Shown piece by piece: positions 1-7,211 of a stretch of 28,516 nt of DNA; positions within the stretch are counted from its first letter, which is position 1, and each line of letters begins with the position of its first letter. The translations under genes were made by a program, and so were the position numbers. This stretch comes from Holosporales bacterium (lineage in GTDB: Bacteria > Pseudomonadota > Alphaproteobacteria > Paracaedibacterales > UBA11393), in the NCBI GenBank assembly GCA_003542655.1, contig DPKF01000154.1, positions 1 to 28,516 of the forward strand, in the 5' to 3' direction. Under the pieces are notes generated by a model. It was given only the letters and a program-made list of their open reading frames with translations, was not told the origin of the DNA and ran no database searches.

Positions 1-2
1 CA

Positions 3-221
3 AAAGCAGCTAAGAAATCCACATACCGCTCTATAACTGTAAACGGCGAAGAAATAGAATTTTCTGATGGATTTACGGATCTGCATACGGTTTCGTATCA
101 TAATATTTTGGAAGGCAAAGGCTATGGACTGGCTGATGCCCGCCCCAGCGTGTACATCGTGCACTCAATAAGGAATAAGAAGCCAATTGGGAAAACAGGA
201 GACTATCATCCTTTTATTTAG
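3..221 (+). CDS. wbpB: C-terminal end of a WbpB/WlbA-type (Gfo/Idh/MocA) UDP-sugar 3-dehydrogenase, 5' partial
   Basis: The reading frame is open from the left edge and ends at TAG 219-221, giving the last 72 residues of a protein. The segment FSDGFTDLHT followed by KGYGLADARPS and a VHSIRN helix is what I recall from the C-terminus of WbpB/WlbA-type oxidoreductases. These oxidise UDP-GlcNAcA at C3 on the way to UDP-2,3-diacetamido-uronic acids. The catalytic N-terminal Rossmann domain is outside the window, so activity cannot be judged. A WbpD-type acetyltransferase of the same pathway lies at 3657-4217, which supports the call. The 3' end of this gene is repeated twice more downstream (772-891 and 970-1011). 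The family assignment rests on recalled C-terminal motifs only, so it is moderately certain. Confidence 0.62.
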   Translation, partial: KAAKKSTYRSITVNGEEIEFSDGFTDLHTVSYHNILEGKGYGLADARPSVYIVHSIRNKKPIGKTGDYHPFI

Positions 222-339
222 CTATTAGCTTTTGGCTTTTAGCCTTTGGCCAGCCAAATAGCCAACCGCCAACCGCCAACAGCCAACCGCCAACAGCCAA
301 CCGCCAAAAGCTAACAGCCAACCGCCAATCGCCAACAAA
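219..339 (+). repeat. Left composite repeat with a heptamer array upstream of the four-helix-bundle gene
   Basis: The stop codon of the wbpB-like gene runs into inverted heptamers (AGCTTTT, GGCTTTT, AGCCTTT at 227-247). These are followed by a direct array of eleven 7-mers, consensus (A/C)GCCAAC, at 260-336, ending three bases before the ATG at 340. The 12-mer at 225-236 is the reverse complement of 303-314, so the block can fold into a hairpin. The first 15 bases (219-233) recur exactly at 701-715, and the 20 bases at 303-322 recur at 749-768. The block therefore forms one of two direct copies flanking the next gene. Confidence 0.85.
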
Positions 340-696
340 ATGCGCAACTTCAGAAACCTCGATATTTGGAAATCCGGCTTCGACCTTGTTAAGCAAATCT
401 ATAATGTTACAAAAGGCTTCCCTTCATCTGAAATGTATGGATTGACCAGTCAAATGCGCAGGGCATCAGTAAGTTTGCCATCCAATATAGCAGAAGGAGC
501 TTCAAGAAGAACCAATACAGATTTTGCCCGTTTTCTTGAAATAGCCCTGGGAAGCTCTTTTGAGCTTGAAACACAGCTTATGCTCTCCATGGAACTTGAC
601 TATCTTAAAGCTGAAGACTTTGAAAAAATCATAACCAATTTAAATTCATTACAGAAACAAATAAACTCCCTATTGACTAAGGTAAGAGGCGATTAG
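340..696 (+). CDS. Four-helix-bundle protein (S23/IVP family)
   Basis: This 118-residue protein has the hallmarks of the stand-alone four-helix-bundle family related to proteins encoded in 23S rRNA intervening sequences. It shows an N-terminal NLDIWK element, a central LTSQMRRASVSLPSNIAEG segment, and a FLEIALGS/ELETQL helix after it. The length is typical and the frame is intact. The biochemical role of the family is unsettled; related Avd proteins assist diversity-generating retroelements, but no reverse transcriptase or template repeat is seen here. The gene lies between two direct copies of a composite repeat (219-339 and 697-771) and separates two copies of a neighbouring gene's 3' end. 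It therefore looks like an inserted cassette rather than part of the polysaccharide operon. The family call is firm; the mobile-cassette idea is inference. Confidence 0.88.
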   Translation: MRNFRNLDIWKSGFDLVKQIYNVTKGFPSSEMYGLTSQMRRASVSLPSNIAEGASRRTNTDFARFLEIALGSSFELETQLMLSMELDYLKAEDFEKIITNLNSLQKQINSLLTKVRGD

Positions 697-771
697 CAAT
701 TAGCTATTAGCTTTTAGCCTTTGGTAATACCGCCACCAATCGCCAACAGCCAAAAGCTAACAGCCAACAGA
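697..771 (+). repeat. Right composite repeat after the four-helix-bundle gene
   Basis: This block repeats the order of the left flank: TAGCTATTAGCTTTT at 701-715, AGCCTTTGG at 716-724, and four heptamers at 741-768 (CGCCAAC, AGCCAAA, AGCTAAC, AGCCAAC). It is a shorter version of the block at 219-339, with fewer heptamers and a 7-base deletion in the inverted part. It joins directly to the second wbpB-like 3' fragment at 772. Confidence 0.85.
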
Positions 772-891
772 AACATCCTCGCAGAAAAGGGCTATGGATT
801 AGCAGATGCACGACCAAGTATCTACATTGTACACTCTATCAGGAATAAAAAACCGATTGGGAAAACAGGAGAGTATCATCCTTTTGTGTGA
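772..891 (+). pseudogene. Second copy of the wbpB-like gene 3' end (39 codons plus stop)
   Basis: The frame from 772 to TGA 889-891 encodes 39 residues matching the end of the partial gene at 102-221, with only five residue differences. Seventeen further codons differ synonymously and the stop codon differs (TGA against TAG). No start codon or N-terminal domain is attached. The homology begins abruptly where the heptamer block ends. The synonymous pattern shows that this was once the end of a functional, diverged homologue, not a recent tandem duplication. It is a non-functional remnant. Confidence 0.85.
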
Positions 892-969
892 GATGTTTAG
901 TGTTTAATGTTTAGTGTTCTAGTGTTAGACCATCAATAAACAGTTAAACAACTAAACAATTAAACAACA
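892..969 (+). repeat. Palindromic short-repeat array after the second stub
   Basis: Directly after the TGA lie units of the TGTTTAG/TGTTTAA type (894-914, then degenerate to 928). About ten bases later come four 8-mers, TAAACAGT, TAAACAAC, TAAACAAT and TAAACAAC (937-968), which are roughly their reverse complement. The two halves can pair into a long imperfect hairpin. The sequence is unrelated to the heptamers at 260-336. No gene is visible. Confidence 0.8.
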
Positions 970-1011
970 AAACCTATCGGAAAAACCGGGGAGTATCATC
1001 CTTTTGTTTAA
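970..1011 (+). pseudogene. Third copy of the wbpB-like gene 3' end (13 codons plus stop)
   Basis: Positions 970-1008 encode KPIGKTGEYHPFV, identical in protein to the end of the second copy at 850-888, followed by TAA 1009-1011. Six of the thirteen codons differ synonymously from the second copy and the stop codon is different again. Homology stops upstream at the AT-rich 8-mer array. It is the shortest of three nested 3' stubs. Confidence 0.78.
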
Positions 1012-1149
1012 CAATCGGCTAAAGCCAAAGCCAAAGCCAAAGCCAAAGCCTTAGCCATAGCCTTCGCTTTCGCCTTAGCCTTCGCTTTCGCTTTCGTCAA
1101 TAGCCAACTATTAAGCATTCTGTAAACAAATTTCACTTATAAAAAACTT
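1012..1149 (+). repeat. AAAGCC/TTCGCT hexamer array and metK leader
   Basis: Five perfect AAAGCC hexamers (1021-1050) pass into degenerate hexamers TTAGCC, ATAGCC, TTCGCT and TTCGCC up to about 1098. The remaining 51 bases before metK are AT-rich, and I could not place a convincing TTG/TAnnTTTG promoter or a SAM-sensing riboswitch there. The promoter for metK is presumably in this stretch but is not resolved by eye. Confidence 0.75.
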
Positions 1150-2298
1150 ATGAAAAAACTTTTCACCTCTGAATCAGTCTCTGAAGGTCATCCTGATAAA
1201 GTCTCCGACCAAATTTCTGATGCCGTTCTTGATGCAATGCTTGCGCAAGATCCTGATTCGCGCGTAGCAGTGGAAACACTTGTGACAACCGGATTGGTTG
1301 TGGTTTCCGGCGAAGTAACAACCAAGGCTTACGTTGATATACAAGAGCTGGTACGAAACGTAATACGTGAAATCGGTTATAACAAAGCAAGTTACCGATT
1401 TGATGCTGAATCATGTGGCATTCTTGTGAGCATACACCAACAAAGCAGTGATATTGCATTGGGTGTGGATGAAGGACAAAATAAGGAGCAGGGAGCAGGC
1501 GATCAGGGGATGATGTTTGGATATGCTTGTAAGGAAACTGCTAGCTATATGCCGCTAAGCATCCAACTGTCACACGACCTTGTGAAAGAATTGGCCAGCA
1601 TACGCAAGAACACAAACCTCATGCCCTATCTGGCACCCGACAGTAAGAGTCAGGTCACTGTAGAATATGATGCAACAGGAAACCCATTTAGGGTGCATAC
1701 TGTAGTCGTTTCAACACAGCATGACGATGGCGTTTCCTTGGATCAAATTAAAAGTGACGTGATCAATCATCTGGTTAAAAAAGTGATACCTGAAAATCTG
1801 CTGGATAATGAAACGATTATTCATGTTAATCCAACAGGAAAGTTTGTAATAGGTGGCCCACACGGTGATACAGGACTCACAGGACGGAAAATTATTGTAG
1901 ATACCTATGGTGGACACGGTGCTCACGGAGGGGGTGCTTTTTCGGGCAAAGATGCAAGCAAAGTGGACCGCAGTGCAGCTTATGCAGCACGTCATATAGC
2001 AAAAAACCTTGTTGCTGCCGGGTTAGCTGAACGTGCGCTGGTACAACTGGCTTATGCCATCGGTATTGCCGATCCGGTTTCTGTAAGTGTAAACACTTTT
2101 GGCACAGGCATAAAATCAGATGAAGAATTGGCCGCAATTGTTTTAAAAGAGTTTGATTGTAAGCCGGCATCCATCATAAAGAGATTCGATTTGAAAAAGC
2201 CTATTTTTCGCCAAACAGCAGCCTACGGGCATTTTGGAAGAGATAACTTCAATTGGGAAAAATTAGATAAGCTTGATGATTTAAAAAAACACATTTAA
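1150..2298 (+). CDS. metK: S-adenosylmethionine synthetase
   Basis: This enzyme makes S-adenosylmethionine from ATP and methionine in the cytoplasm. The 382-residue product is full length for the bacterial family. It has the N-terminal SEGHPDK motif with catalytic His14, the GAGDQG motif at 115-120 and the glycine-rich GGGAFSGKD loop at 260-268, followed by the usual C-terminal end. The ATG at 1150 gives the conserved short N-terminus MKKLFTSESV. ahcY follows after 20 bases, so the two probably form one transcript covering SAM synthesis and recycling of S-adenosylhomocysteine. A SAM-dependent methyltransferase lies 4.4 kb downstream. Finding these housekeeping genes between a wbpB-like stub and wbpD is unusual. 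Confidence 0.97.
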   Translation: MKKLFTSESVSEGHPDKVSDQISDAVLDAMLAQDPDSRVAVETLVTTGLVVVSGEVTTKAYVDIQELVRNVIREIGYNKASYRFDAESCGILVSIHQQSSDIALGVDEGQNKEQGAGDQGMMFGYACKETASYMPLSIQLSHDLVKELASIRKNTNLMPYLAPDSKSQVTVEYDATGNPFRVHTVVVSTQHDDGVSLDQIKSDVINHLVKKVIPENLLDNETIIHVNPTGKFVIGGPHGDTGLTGRKIIVDTYGGHGAHGGGAFSGKDASKVDRSAAYAARHIAKNLVAAGLAERALVQLAYAIGIADPVSVSVNTFGTGIKSDEELAAIVLKEFDCKPASIIKRFDLKKPIFRQTAAYGHFGRDNFNWEKLDKLDDLKKHI

Positions 2299-2318
2299 CT
2301 ACCTTATAAATATCTGAC

Positions 2319-3620
2319 ATGCAAACAATAACTAACAAACTACCTTATAAAGTCAAGGACATAGAACTCGCTGAATGGGGACGCAAAGAAATGCGGCTTG
2401 CCGAAGCTGAAATGCCTGGTCTTATGGCTCTTCGCGAAGAGTATGGAAAAGAAAAACCATTGAAAGGTGCCAATATTGCCGGTTGCCTGCATATGACTAT
2501 TCAAACAGCGGTTTTAATTGAAACATTGGTTGAGCTAGGTGCTAAAGTTCAATGGAGTTCATGCAACATTTACTCAACACAGGACCATGCTGCTGCTGCC
2601 ATTGCTGCAACGGGTGTCCCGGTTTATGCCTGGAAAGGAATGACTGAAGAGGAGTATGAATGGTGTATTGAGCAAACACTATTTTTTGACGATGGGAAGC
2701 CATTGAATATGATACTCGATGATGGCGGTGACCTTACCAATACTGTCCTTGACAAGTACCCGGAACTGACAAAGGGGATACGTGGCATTTCTGAAGAAAC
2801 GACAACAGGAGTGCACAGGCTCTACGAAAGATTGACCAAAGGAACACTACCAATACCTGCCATCAATGTGAACGACTCTGTAACCAAATCGAAGTTCGAT
2901 AATAAGTATGGTTGCCGCGAATCATGTGTAGATGCTATTCGCAGGGCGACGGATATTATGATGGCCGGTAAGGTAGCTGTTGTGGCTGGCTATGGTGACG
3001 TGGGCAAGGGATCGGCAGCTTCTTTGCGGGGTGCCGGAGCCAGGGTTGTTGTTACAGAAATTGATCCAATTTGTGCCTTGCAGGCAGCAATGGATGGGTA
3101 TAAGGTGAGAAAGATGAAAGATGCCGTTAGAGAGGCAGACATAATTGTTACGGCAACAGGCAACAAAAATGTTATCACTGCTGGGCATTTTTTAAACATG
3201 AAGGACAAAGCAATAATTGGTAATATCGGGCATTTTGACAATGAAATTGACGTGGCCTGGCTTAAAAACAACAGCCGGGAAGACAATATAAAACCGCAAG
3301 TAGATATTTATAAGTTAGAAAACGGAAATGAGATTATTTTGTTGTCACAGGGTCGCTTGATGAATCTGGGCAATGCCACCGGCCATCCAAGCTTTGTGAT
3401 GAGCAACAGTTTCACCAATCAAACATTGGCTCAAATGGCACTTTGGAATGATACTTTTGAAGTTGGGGTGCATGTTTTGCCAAAACATCTTGATGAAAAA
3501 GTAGCCCGGCTGCATTTATCCAAAATAGGAGTGGAATTAGACGAGTTAACTATTGAGCAGGCTGCCTATATTGGTGTGCCCAAAAATGGGCCATTTAAAT
3601 CAGATCACTACAGGTATTAA
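2319..3620 (+). CDS. ahcY: Adenosylhomocysteinase
   Basis: This enzyme reversibly hydrolyses S-adenosylhomocysteine to adenosine and homocysteine, removing the product that inhibits methyltransferases. The 433-residue protein carries the N-terminal substrate-binding region (IAGCLHMTIQTAVLIETL at 53-70 and STQDHAAAAIA at 86-96), the NAD-binding loop GYGDVGKG at 224-231, and the characteristic C-terminal SDHYRY. All parts are present and the length is normal. It starts 20 bases after metK, probably in the same operon. The following gene begins 36 bases later. Confidence 0.97.
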   Translation: MQTITNKLPYKVKDIELAEWGRKEMRLAEAEMPGLMALREEYGKEKPLKGANIAGCLHMTIQTAVLIETLVELGAKVQWSSCNIYSTQDHAAAAIAATGVPVYAWKGMTEEEYEWCIEQTLFFDDGKPLNMILDDGGDLTNTVLDKYPELTKGIRGISEETTTGVHRLYERLTKGTLPIPAINVNDSVTKSKFDNKYGCRESCVDAIRRATDIMMAGKVAVVAGYGDVGKGSAASLRGAGARVVVTEIDPICALQAAMDGYKVRKMKDAVREADIIVTATGNKNVITAGHFLNMKDKAIIGNIGHFDNEIDVAWLKNNSREDNIKPQVDIYKLENGNEIILLSQGRLMNLGNATGHPSFVMSNSFTNQTLAQMALWNDTFEVGVHVLPKHLDEKVARLHLSKIGVELDELTIEQAAYIGVPKNGPFKSDHYRY

Positions 3621-3656
3621 TCGTAAGAGCAAGAAGACTAACCCCAAAATAGAGGT

Positions 3657-4217
3657 TTGAAATTGGTACACCCATCTTCATATGTGCATGCTACAGCAAT
3701 CATTGGAAAGGATACTACAATAGGGCCATTTTGCAATATTTTGGATGATTGCGCAATAGGTGATAATACCATCATTGGCCAAAATGTATTCATTGATAAA
3801 GAAGTAATTGTAGGCAGAAATGTTGTCCTTGGCAACAATGTCTCTTTGTGTAGCGGTACTTTTATTGAAGATGATGTTTTTATTGGCTCCTCTGTTGTTT
3901 TTACGGAAGCCCTGAATCCCCGAACGCAGCCTCAAAAAAGAAAACAAGCGCGAAGCTTGGTTAAATACAGTGCACGAATAAGTCCAAATGCTACTATTTT
4001 TCAGGGAAACAGTATTGGAAGATTCGCATTTATTGGTGCCGGTGCTGTTATAACTAAAGCTGTACTGGACTATGCGCTTATTGTTGGCAACCCATCAAGT
4101 CAGGTTGGTTGGGTAAGCGAACAAGGAAGCCGACTTAGTTTCATGAACAATGCGGCCTCCTGCCATCTTACTGGCGATAAATATATCTTGGAAGGAAGAA
4201 AAGTTAGAAAATATTAG
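3657..4217 (+). CDS. wbpD: WbpD-type UDP-3-amino-uronate N-acetyltransferase (left-handed beta-helix)
   Basis: This 186-residue protein is built of hexapeptide repeats from about residue 10 to 140 (for example IGPFCNI, IGDNTII, IGQNVFI, IGAGAVI) and ends with the GWVSEQGSRL-type tail seen in WbpD/WlbB enzymes. These transfer acetyl from acetyl-CoA to the 3-amino group of UDP-GlcNAc3NA, giving UDP-2,3-diacetamido-glucuronate. No in-frame ATG exists near the N-terminus. The TTG at 3657, just after an AGAGG stretch, gives an N-terminus like that of relatives (KLVHPSSYVHATA), so I accept it with modest certainty. The partial wbpB-like gene at the left edge belongs to the same pathway. WbpA and WbpE partners are not in the window. 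Confidence 0.85.
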   Translation: MKLVHPSSYVHATAIIGKDTTIGPFCNILDDCAIGDNTIIGQNVFIDKEVIVGRNVVLGNNVSLCSGTFIEDDVFIGSSVVFTEALNPRTQPQKRKQARSLVKYSARISPNATIFQGNSIGRFAFIGAGAVITKAVLDYALIVGNPSSQVGWVSEQGSRLSFMNNAASCHLTGDKYILEGRKVRKY

Positions 4218-4305
4218 AGTAGCATAGCGAATTGAGACTATCATAACATGAAATAAATTGAGATAATTTCGATGCTCATCCATTATTAATTAAATATTTA
4301 GAAAC

Positions 4306-5343
4306 ATGATAAAAGCTTTTATAACTGGAATCACCGGACAGGATGGTTCCTATTTGGCGGAATTTCTACTTAATAAAGGTTATGAGGTTCATGGTATTAT
4401 CCGAAGGTCATCTGTATTTACAACACAAAGGTTGACAAATGAGGTGTGGAATCATCCGAATTTTTTCACCCATCATGGTGATTTGGCAGACTCAAGTAAT
4501 TTACATAGATTAATTTCCAAAATTAAACCTGATGAGATTTACAATCTTGGTGCACAATCCCATGTCGCTGTTTCATTTGAAGTTCCTGAATATACTGGTG
4601 AAGTAGATGCAATTGGAGCGATAAGACTGTTGGATGCAATAAGAGATACAGGAATTTGCACCAAATATTATCAGGCTTCCACATCAGAATTGTTTGGGGG
4701 ATTACCATCAACTGCACCGCAAAGTGAAACAACCCCTTTTTATCCTAAATCTCCCTATGGAGCAGCTAAACTATATGCATATTGGGTAACTGTTAATTAT
4801 CGTGAATCTTACAATATTTTCGCATGCAACGGCATCTTATTTAATCATGAATCCCCAAGAAGAGGAGAAACTTTTGTGACAAAGAAAATCACCAAAGCGG
4901 TTGCAAATATTAAAAAAGGACAACAGGATTGCTTACATCTAGGAAACCTCGATGCTAAACGGGATTGGGGCTATGCAAAAGATTATGTTGAAGCCATGTG
5001 GTTAATGCTTCAGCAAGAAAAGCCTGTTGATTATGTGATTGCAACTGGTAAAACGTATACTGTAAGAGAGTTTGTTGAAAAAGCTTTTTTAGTTATCGGT
5101 ATTCAGATTCAATGGACAGGAAATGGCGTTGATGAGATTGGAAAAGATAAGAATACAGGAAAAGCATTGGTCAAAATTGATCCAATGTATTTCAGACCAG
5201 CTGAGGTGGAATTGCTATGGGGTAAGCCGGACAAAGCAGAAAAGGAACTTGGCTGGAAAGCGAAAACCACACTCGATGAATTAATCACAAAAATGGTGAA
5301 TTACGATTTAAATAACGAAAATTATGGAGGTAAAGAAATATGA
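4306..5343 (+). CDS. gmd: GDP-mannose 4,6-dehydratase
   Basis: This enzyme converts GDP-D-mannose to GDP-4-keto-6-deoxy-D-mannose, the branch point for GDP-fucose, GDP-rhamnose and GDP-perosamine. The 345-residue extended SDR has the NAD(P) loop GITGQDG at 8-14, the RRSS segment after the second strand, the dehydratase Thr-Ser-Glu set at 126-128, and the catalytic Tyr151/Lys155 pair. Length and motifs are standard. The stop overlaps the next start by ATGA, implying coupled translation with the reductase-like gene that follows. An 88-base gap upstream holds no gene, and I see no clear promoter in it. Confidence 0.95.
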   Translation: MIKAFITGITGQDGSYLAEFLLNKGYEVHGIIRRSSVFTTQRLTNEVWNHPNFFTHHGDLADSSNLHRLISKIKPDEIYNLGAQSHVAVSFEVPEYTGEVDAIGAIRLLDAIRDTGICTKYYQASTSELFGGLPSTAPQSETTPFYPKSPYGAAKLYAYWVTVNYRESYNIFACNGILFNHESPRRGETFVTKKITKAVANIKKGQQDCLHLGNLDAKRDWGYAKDYVEAMWLMLQQEKPVDYVIATGKTYTVREFVEKAFLVIGIQIQWTGNGVDEIGKDKNTGKALVKIDPMYFRPAEVELLWGKPDKAEKELGWKAKTTLDELITKMVNYDLNNENYGGKEI

Positions 5344-6251
5344 TCCTTGTAACAGGTGCAACTGGCTTTCTTGGTAAACGAGTTTGCAAAAAACTAGCAG
5401 AAAAAAACTTAGCATACTACCCAACTTCTTTATCTTTAGGAGTTGACATTAGAGATGAAATGCAAACACACGAACTATTTGAAAAAATTAAACCAGTAAT
5501 TGTAATAAACTGTGCCTCATTTGTTGGAGGAATACAATTCGGATATAAACATCCGGTTGATCTTTTTTCGAATAATATGAAAATGGTGACCAATCTGCTA
5601 GAGTCATCACATCGTATAAAAGTGGAAAGATTTATTAATCCCATCTCAAATTGTGTCTATCCTGCCGCAGCTACCCTTTTTAAGGAAAATGAAATATGGA
5701 ATGGGCAAATGCATGAGTCCGTTTCTGTTTATGGCTTTGTACGTAAAGCATTTATTATAGGTGCGTCTGCCTATTGGAAACAATATGGAAGTAAAATTTA
5801 CAATATTGTTCTAAGTAATATGTATGGACCCGGTGATCATTTTGAAGAAGAAAGATCACACGCTTTAGGTGCTTTGATTATGAAGTTTGTAAAAGCAAAA
5901 GAAGATAAAGCACCATATGTTAACGTATGGGGTACCGGAACACCTGTGAGAGAGTGGATGCACGTTGATGATGGGGCTGAAGCTTTGATCAGGGCAATGG
6001 ATATGCCTTTTCACGAAGGCCCAGTAAATGTAGGAATTGCAACCGGAATTTCGATTATTGACATGGCTAATTTAATAAAAAAAGAAGTGGGATATCCGGG
6101 CGAGATAAAATTAGACCCCTCAAAACCGGATGGAGCAGCATACAAAACAGTTGATGGGTCTCTTGGAGAAAAACTCATGGGTTGGAAACCTGCTACAGAT
6201 TTCGAAAAAGGCGTACATGAAACAGTTCAATGGTACTTACAACAAATTTAA
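5340..6251 (+). CDS. GDP-fucose-synthase-like SDR with a YxxxR active site
   Basis: The 303-residue extended SDR has the nucleotide loop GATGFLG and several features of the GDP-L-fucose synthase family: an FVGGIQ element near residue 61, an Asn-Met-x(4)-Asn-Leu-Leu helix, SNCVYP at 103-108, MYGPGDHF, and VWGTGTPVREWMHVDD. In E. coli GDP-fucose synthase the catalytic set is Ser107, Cys109, Tyr136, Lys140 and His179. Here Ser103, Cys105, Tyr131 and His174 match, but the lysine position is Arg135, with a lysine next to it. Retained Cys and His suggest a C3/C5 epimerase plus 4-reductase on the gmd product. The Lys-to-Arg change makes the exact reaction uncertain. It overlaps gmd by four bases. 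Confidence 0.75.
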   Translation: MILVTGATGFLGKRVCKKLAEKNLAYYPTSLSLGVDIRDEMQTHELFEKIKPVIVINCASFVGGIQFGYKHPVDLFSNNMKMVTNLLESSHRIKVERFINPISNCVYPAAATLFKENEIWNGQMHESVSVYGFVRKAFIIGASAYWKQYGSKIYNIVLSNMYGPGDHFEEERSHALGALIMKFVKAKEDKAPYVNVWGTGTPVREWMHVDDGAEALIRAMDMPFHEGPVNVGIATGISIIDMANLIKKEVGYPGEIKLDPSKPDGAAYKTVDGSLGEKLMGWKPATDFEKGVHETVQWYLQQI

Positions 6252-6256
6252 TCAAA

Positions 6257-6655
6257 ATGAGAGAAATTAAATACAAGGATGAAGTTATTGCGCGACACAT
6301 TCCTGCAAATTCATGGAATGATGGCTTGGGCTTTTATTCACAGGACAGTGAATATCTGCAGGTCGGGACATGGAAATACAATTCTGGAAAAAGTTTGCTT
6401 AAACATATTCATAATATTGCTGAAAGGAATGTTGAAAGAACACAGGAAGTTATTTTTGTGAAAACAGGAAAACTTCAGGCAAGCATTTATTCTCTTGACG
6501 AAATTCTTATTGAAACCTTCGTTGCCCATACAGGAGATATTATTATTCTGCTGAATTGTGGACATGGCTATGAAATATTGGAAGATAACACAGAGGTACT
6601 AGAAATAAAAAACGGCCCTTATTTGGGAGCTGACGTCGATAGAAGGAGATTTTAA
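6257..6655 (+). CDS. Single-domain cupin protein of a polysaccharide locus
   Basis: I chose the ATG at 6257, five bases after the previous stop. The longer in-frame start at 6230 lies inside the preceding gene. The 132-residue protein has a cupin layout with likely metal ligands His50, His52, Glu64 and His103 in the KHIHN, TQEVIF and CGHGYE segments. I could not match it to a specific enzyme. Cupins in sugar loci include ketoisomerases and epimerases, but FdtA/RmlC signatures are not evident. Its place between the GDP-sugar SDR and the methyltransferase suggests it acts on, or regulates formation of, the same GDP-6-deoxy sugar. Function is not assigned. Confidence 0.72.
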   Translation: MREIKYKDEVIARHIPANSWNDGLGFYSQDSEYLQVGTWKYNSGKSLLKHIHNIAERNVERTQEVIFVKTGKLQASIYSLDEILIETFVAHTGDIIILLNCGHGYEILEDNTEVLEIKNGPYLGADVDRRRF

Positions 6656-6656
6656 C

Positions 6657-7211
6657 ATGAAACAATTAAACTTGGGTTGTTGGCATAGGAATATACCCGG
6701 ATTTATCAATATTGATATATGTGATATGCCTCACATAGATTATAAGAATAGTATTGATTACCTGCCAATGTTTGAGGATGAAAGTATTGACCTGATATAT
6801 AGTAGTCATAGTTTTGAATACTTTGATAGGATTGAGGCAATACGTGTACTCGAAGAGTGGCGTAGAGTATTGAAAAAGGGAGCCATACTTCGATTAGCGG
6901 TTCCTGATTTTGATAAATTGATCGAAATATATTCTATTACAAATCGACTTGAAACAATTTTGGGACCTTTATTTGGTAGAATGCTAATTGACACGGAAAC
7001 TGGGAAACAATCACTTTACCATAAAACAACATATTCATTTAATTCATTAGAAAAAATATTACTTGATAATGGCTTTCGTGACATTAAAAGATATAATTGG
7101 CAAGAGACAATACATAAGGATTATGATGATCATTCACAAGCATACTTTCCTCACATGGACAAGGAAAATGGCATTCTTATAAGTTTAAATATTGAAGCAA
7201 CTAAAATATGA
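6657..7211 (+). CDS. SAM-dependent methyltransferase (class I)
   Basis: The 184-residue protein begins with the SAM-binding strand LNLGC at 4-8 and an acidic residue at the end of strand 2 (NID at 18-20). It continues with SSHSFEYF (49-56) and an EWRRVLKKGAILRLAVPDF segment. That layout is common among small methyltransferases in O-antigen and capsule loci. It probably O-methylates a sugar of the repeat unit, consuming SAM that metK could supply. A good Shine-Dalgarno site (AAGGAG) lies inside the end of the cupin gene, and the stop overlaps the next start by ATGA. The exact acceptor is unknown. It is short for the family but complete in its conserved core. Confidence 0.8.
   Translation: MKQLNLGCWHRNIPGFINIDICDMPHIDYKNSIDYLPMFEDESIDLIYSSHSFEYFDRIEAIRVLEEWRRVLKKGAILRLAVPDFDKLIEIYSITNRLETILGPLFGRMLIDTETGKQSLYHKTTYSFNSLEKILLDNGFRDIKRYNWQETIHKDYDDHSQAYFPHMDKENGILISLNIEATKI

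Noticed and set aside
214..396. Minus-strand 60-residue frame with repeated WRLAVGGW units
   Set aside because: It is the translation of the heptamer array read backwards. Any frame through such an array stays open, and it overlaps the real four-helix-bundle gene.
219..1098. CRISPR-like appearance of the repeats
   Set aside because: The units are 6-8 bases and contiguous, with no unique spacers and no cas genes. They are tandem arrays, not a CRISPR.
1012..1149. SAM riboswitch upstream of metK
   Set aside because: The stretch is mostly hexamer repeats followed by AT-rich sequence. I could not find the conserved core of a SAM riboswitch class.
6230..6256. Nine-residue N-terminal extension of the cupin
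   Set aside because: It lies entirely within the end of the preceding SDR gene or its stop region. The ATG at 6257 gives the usual close spacing and a compact protein.
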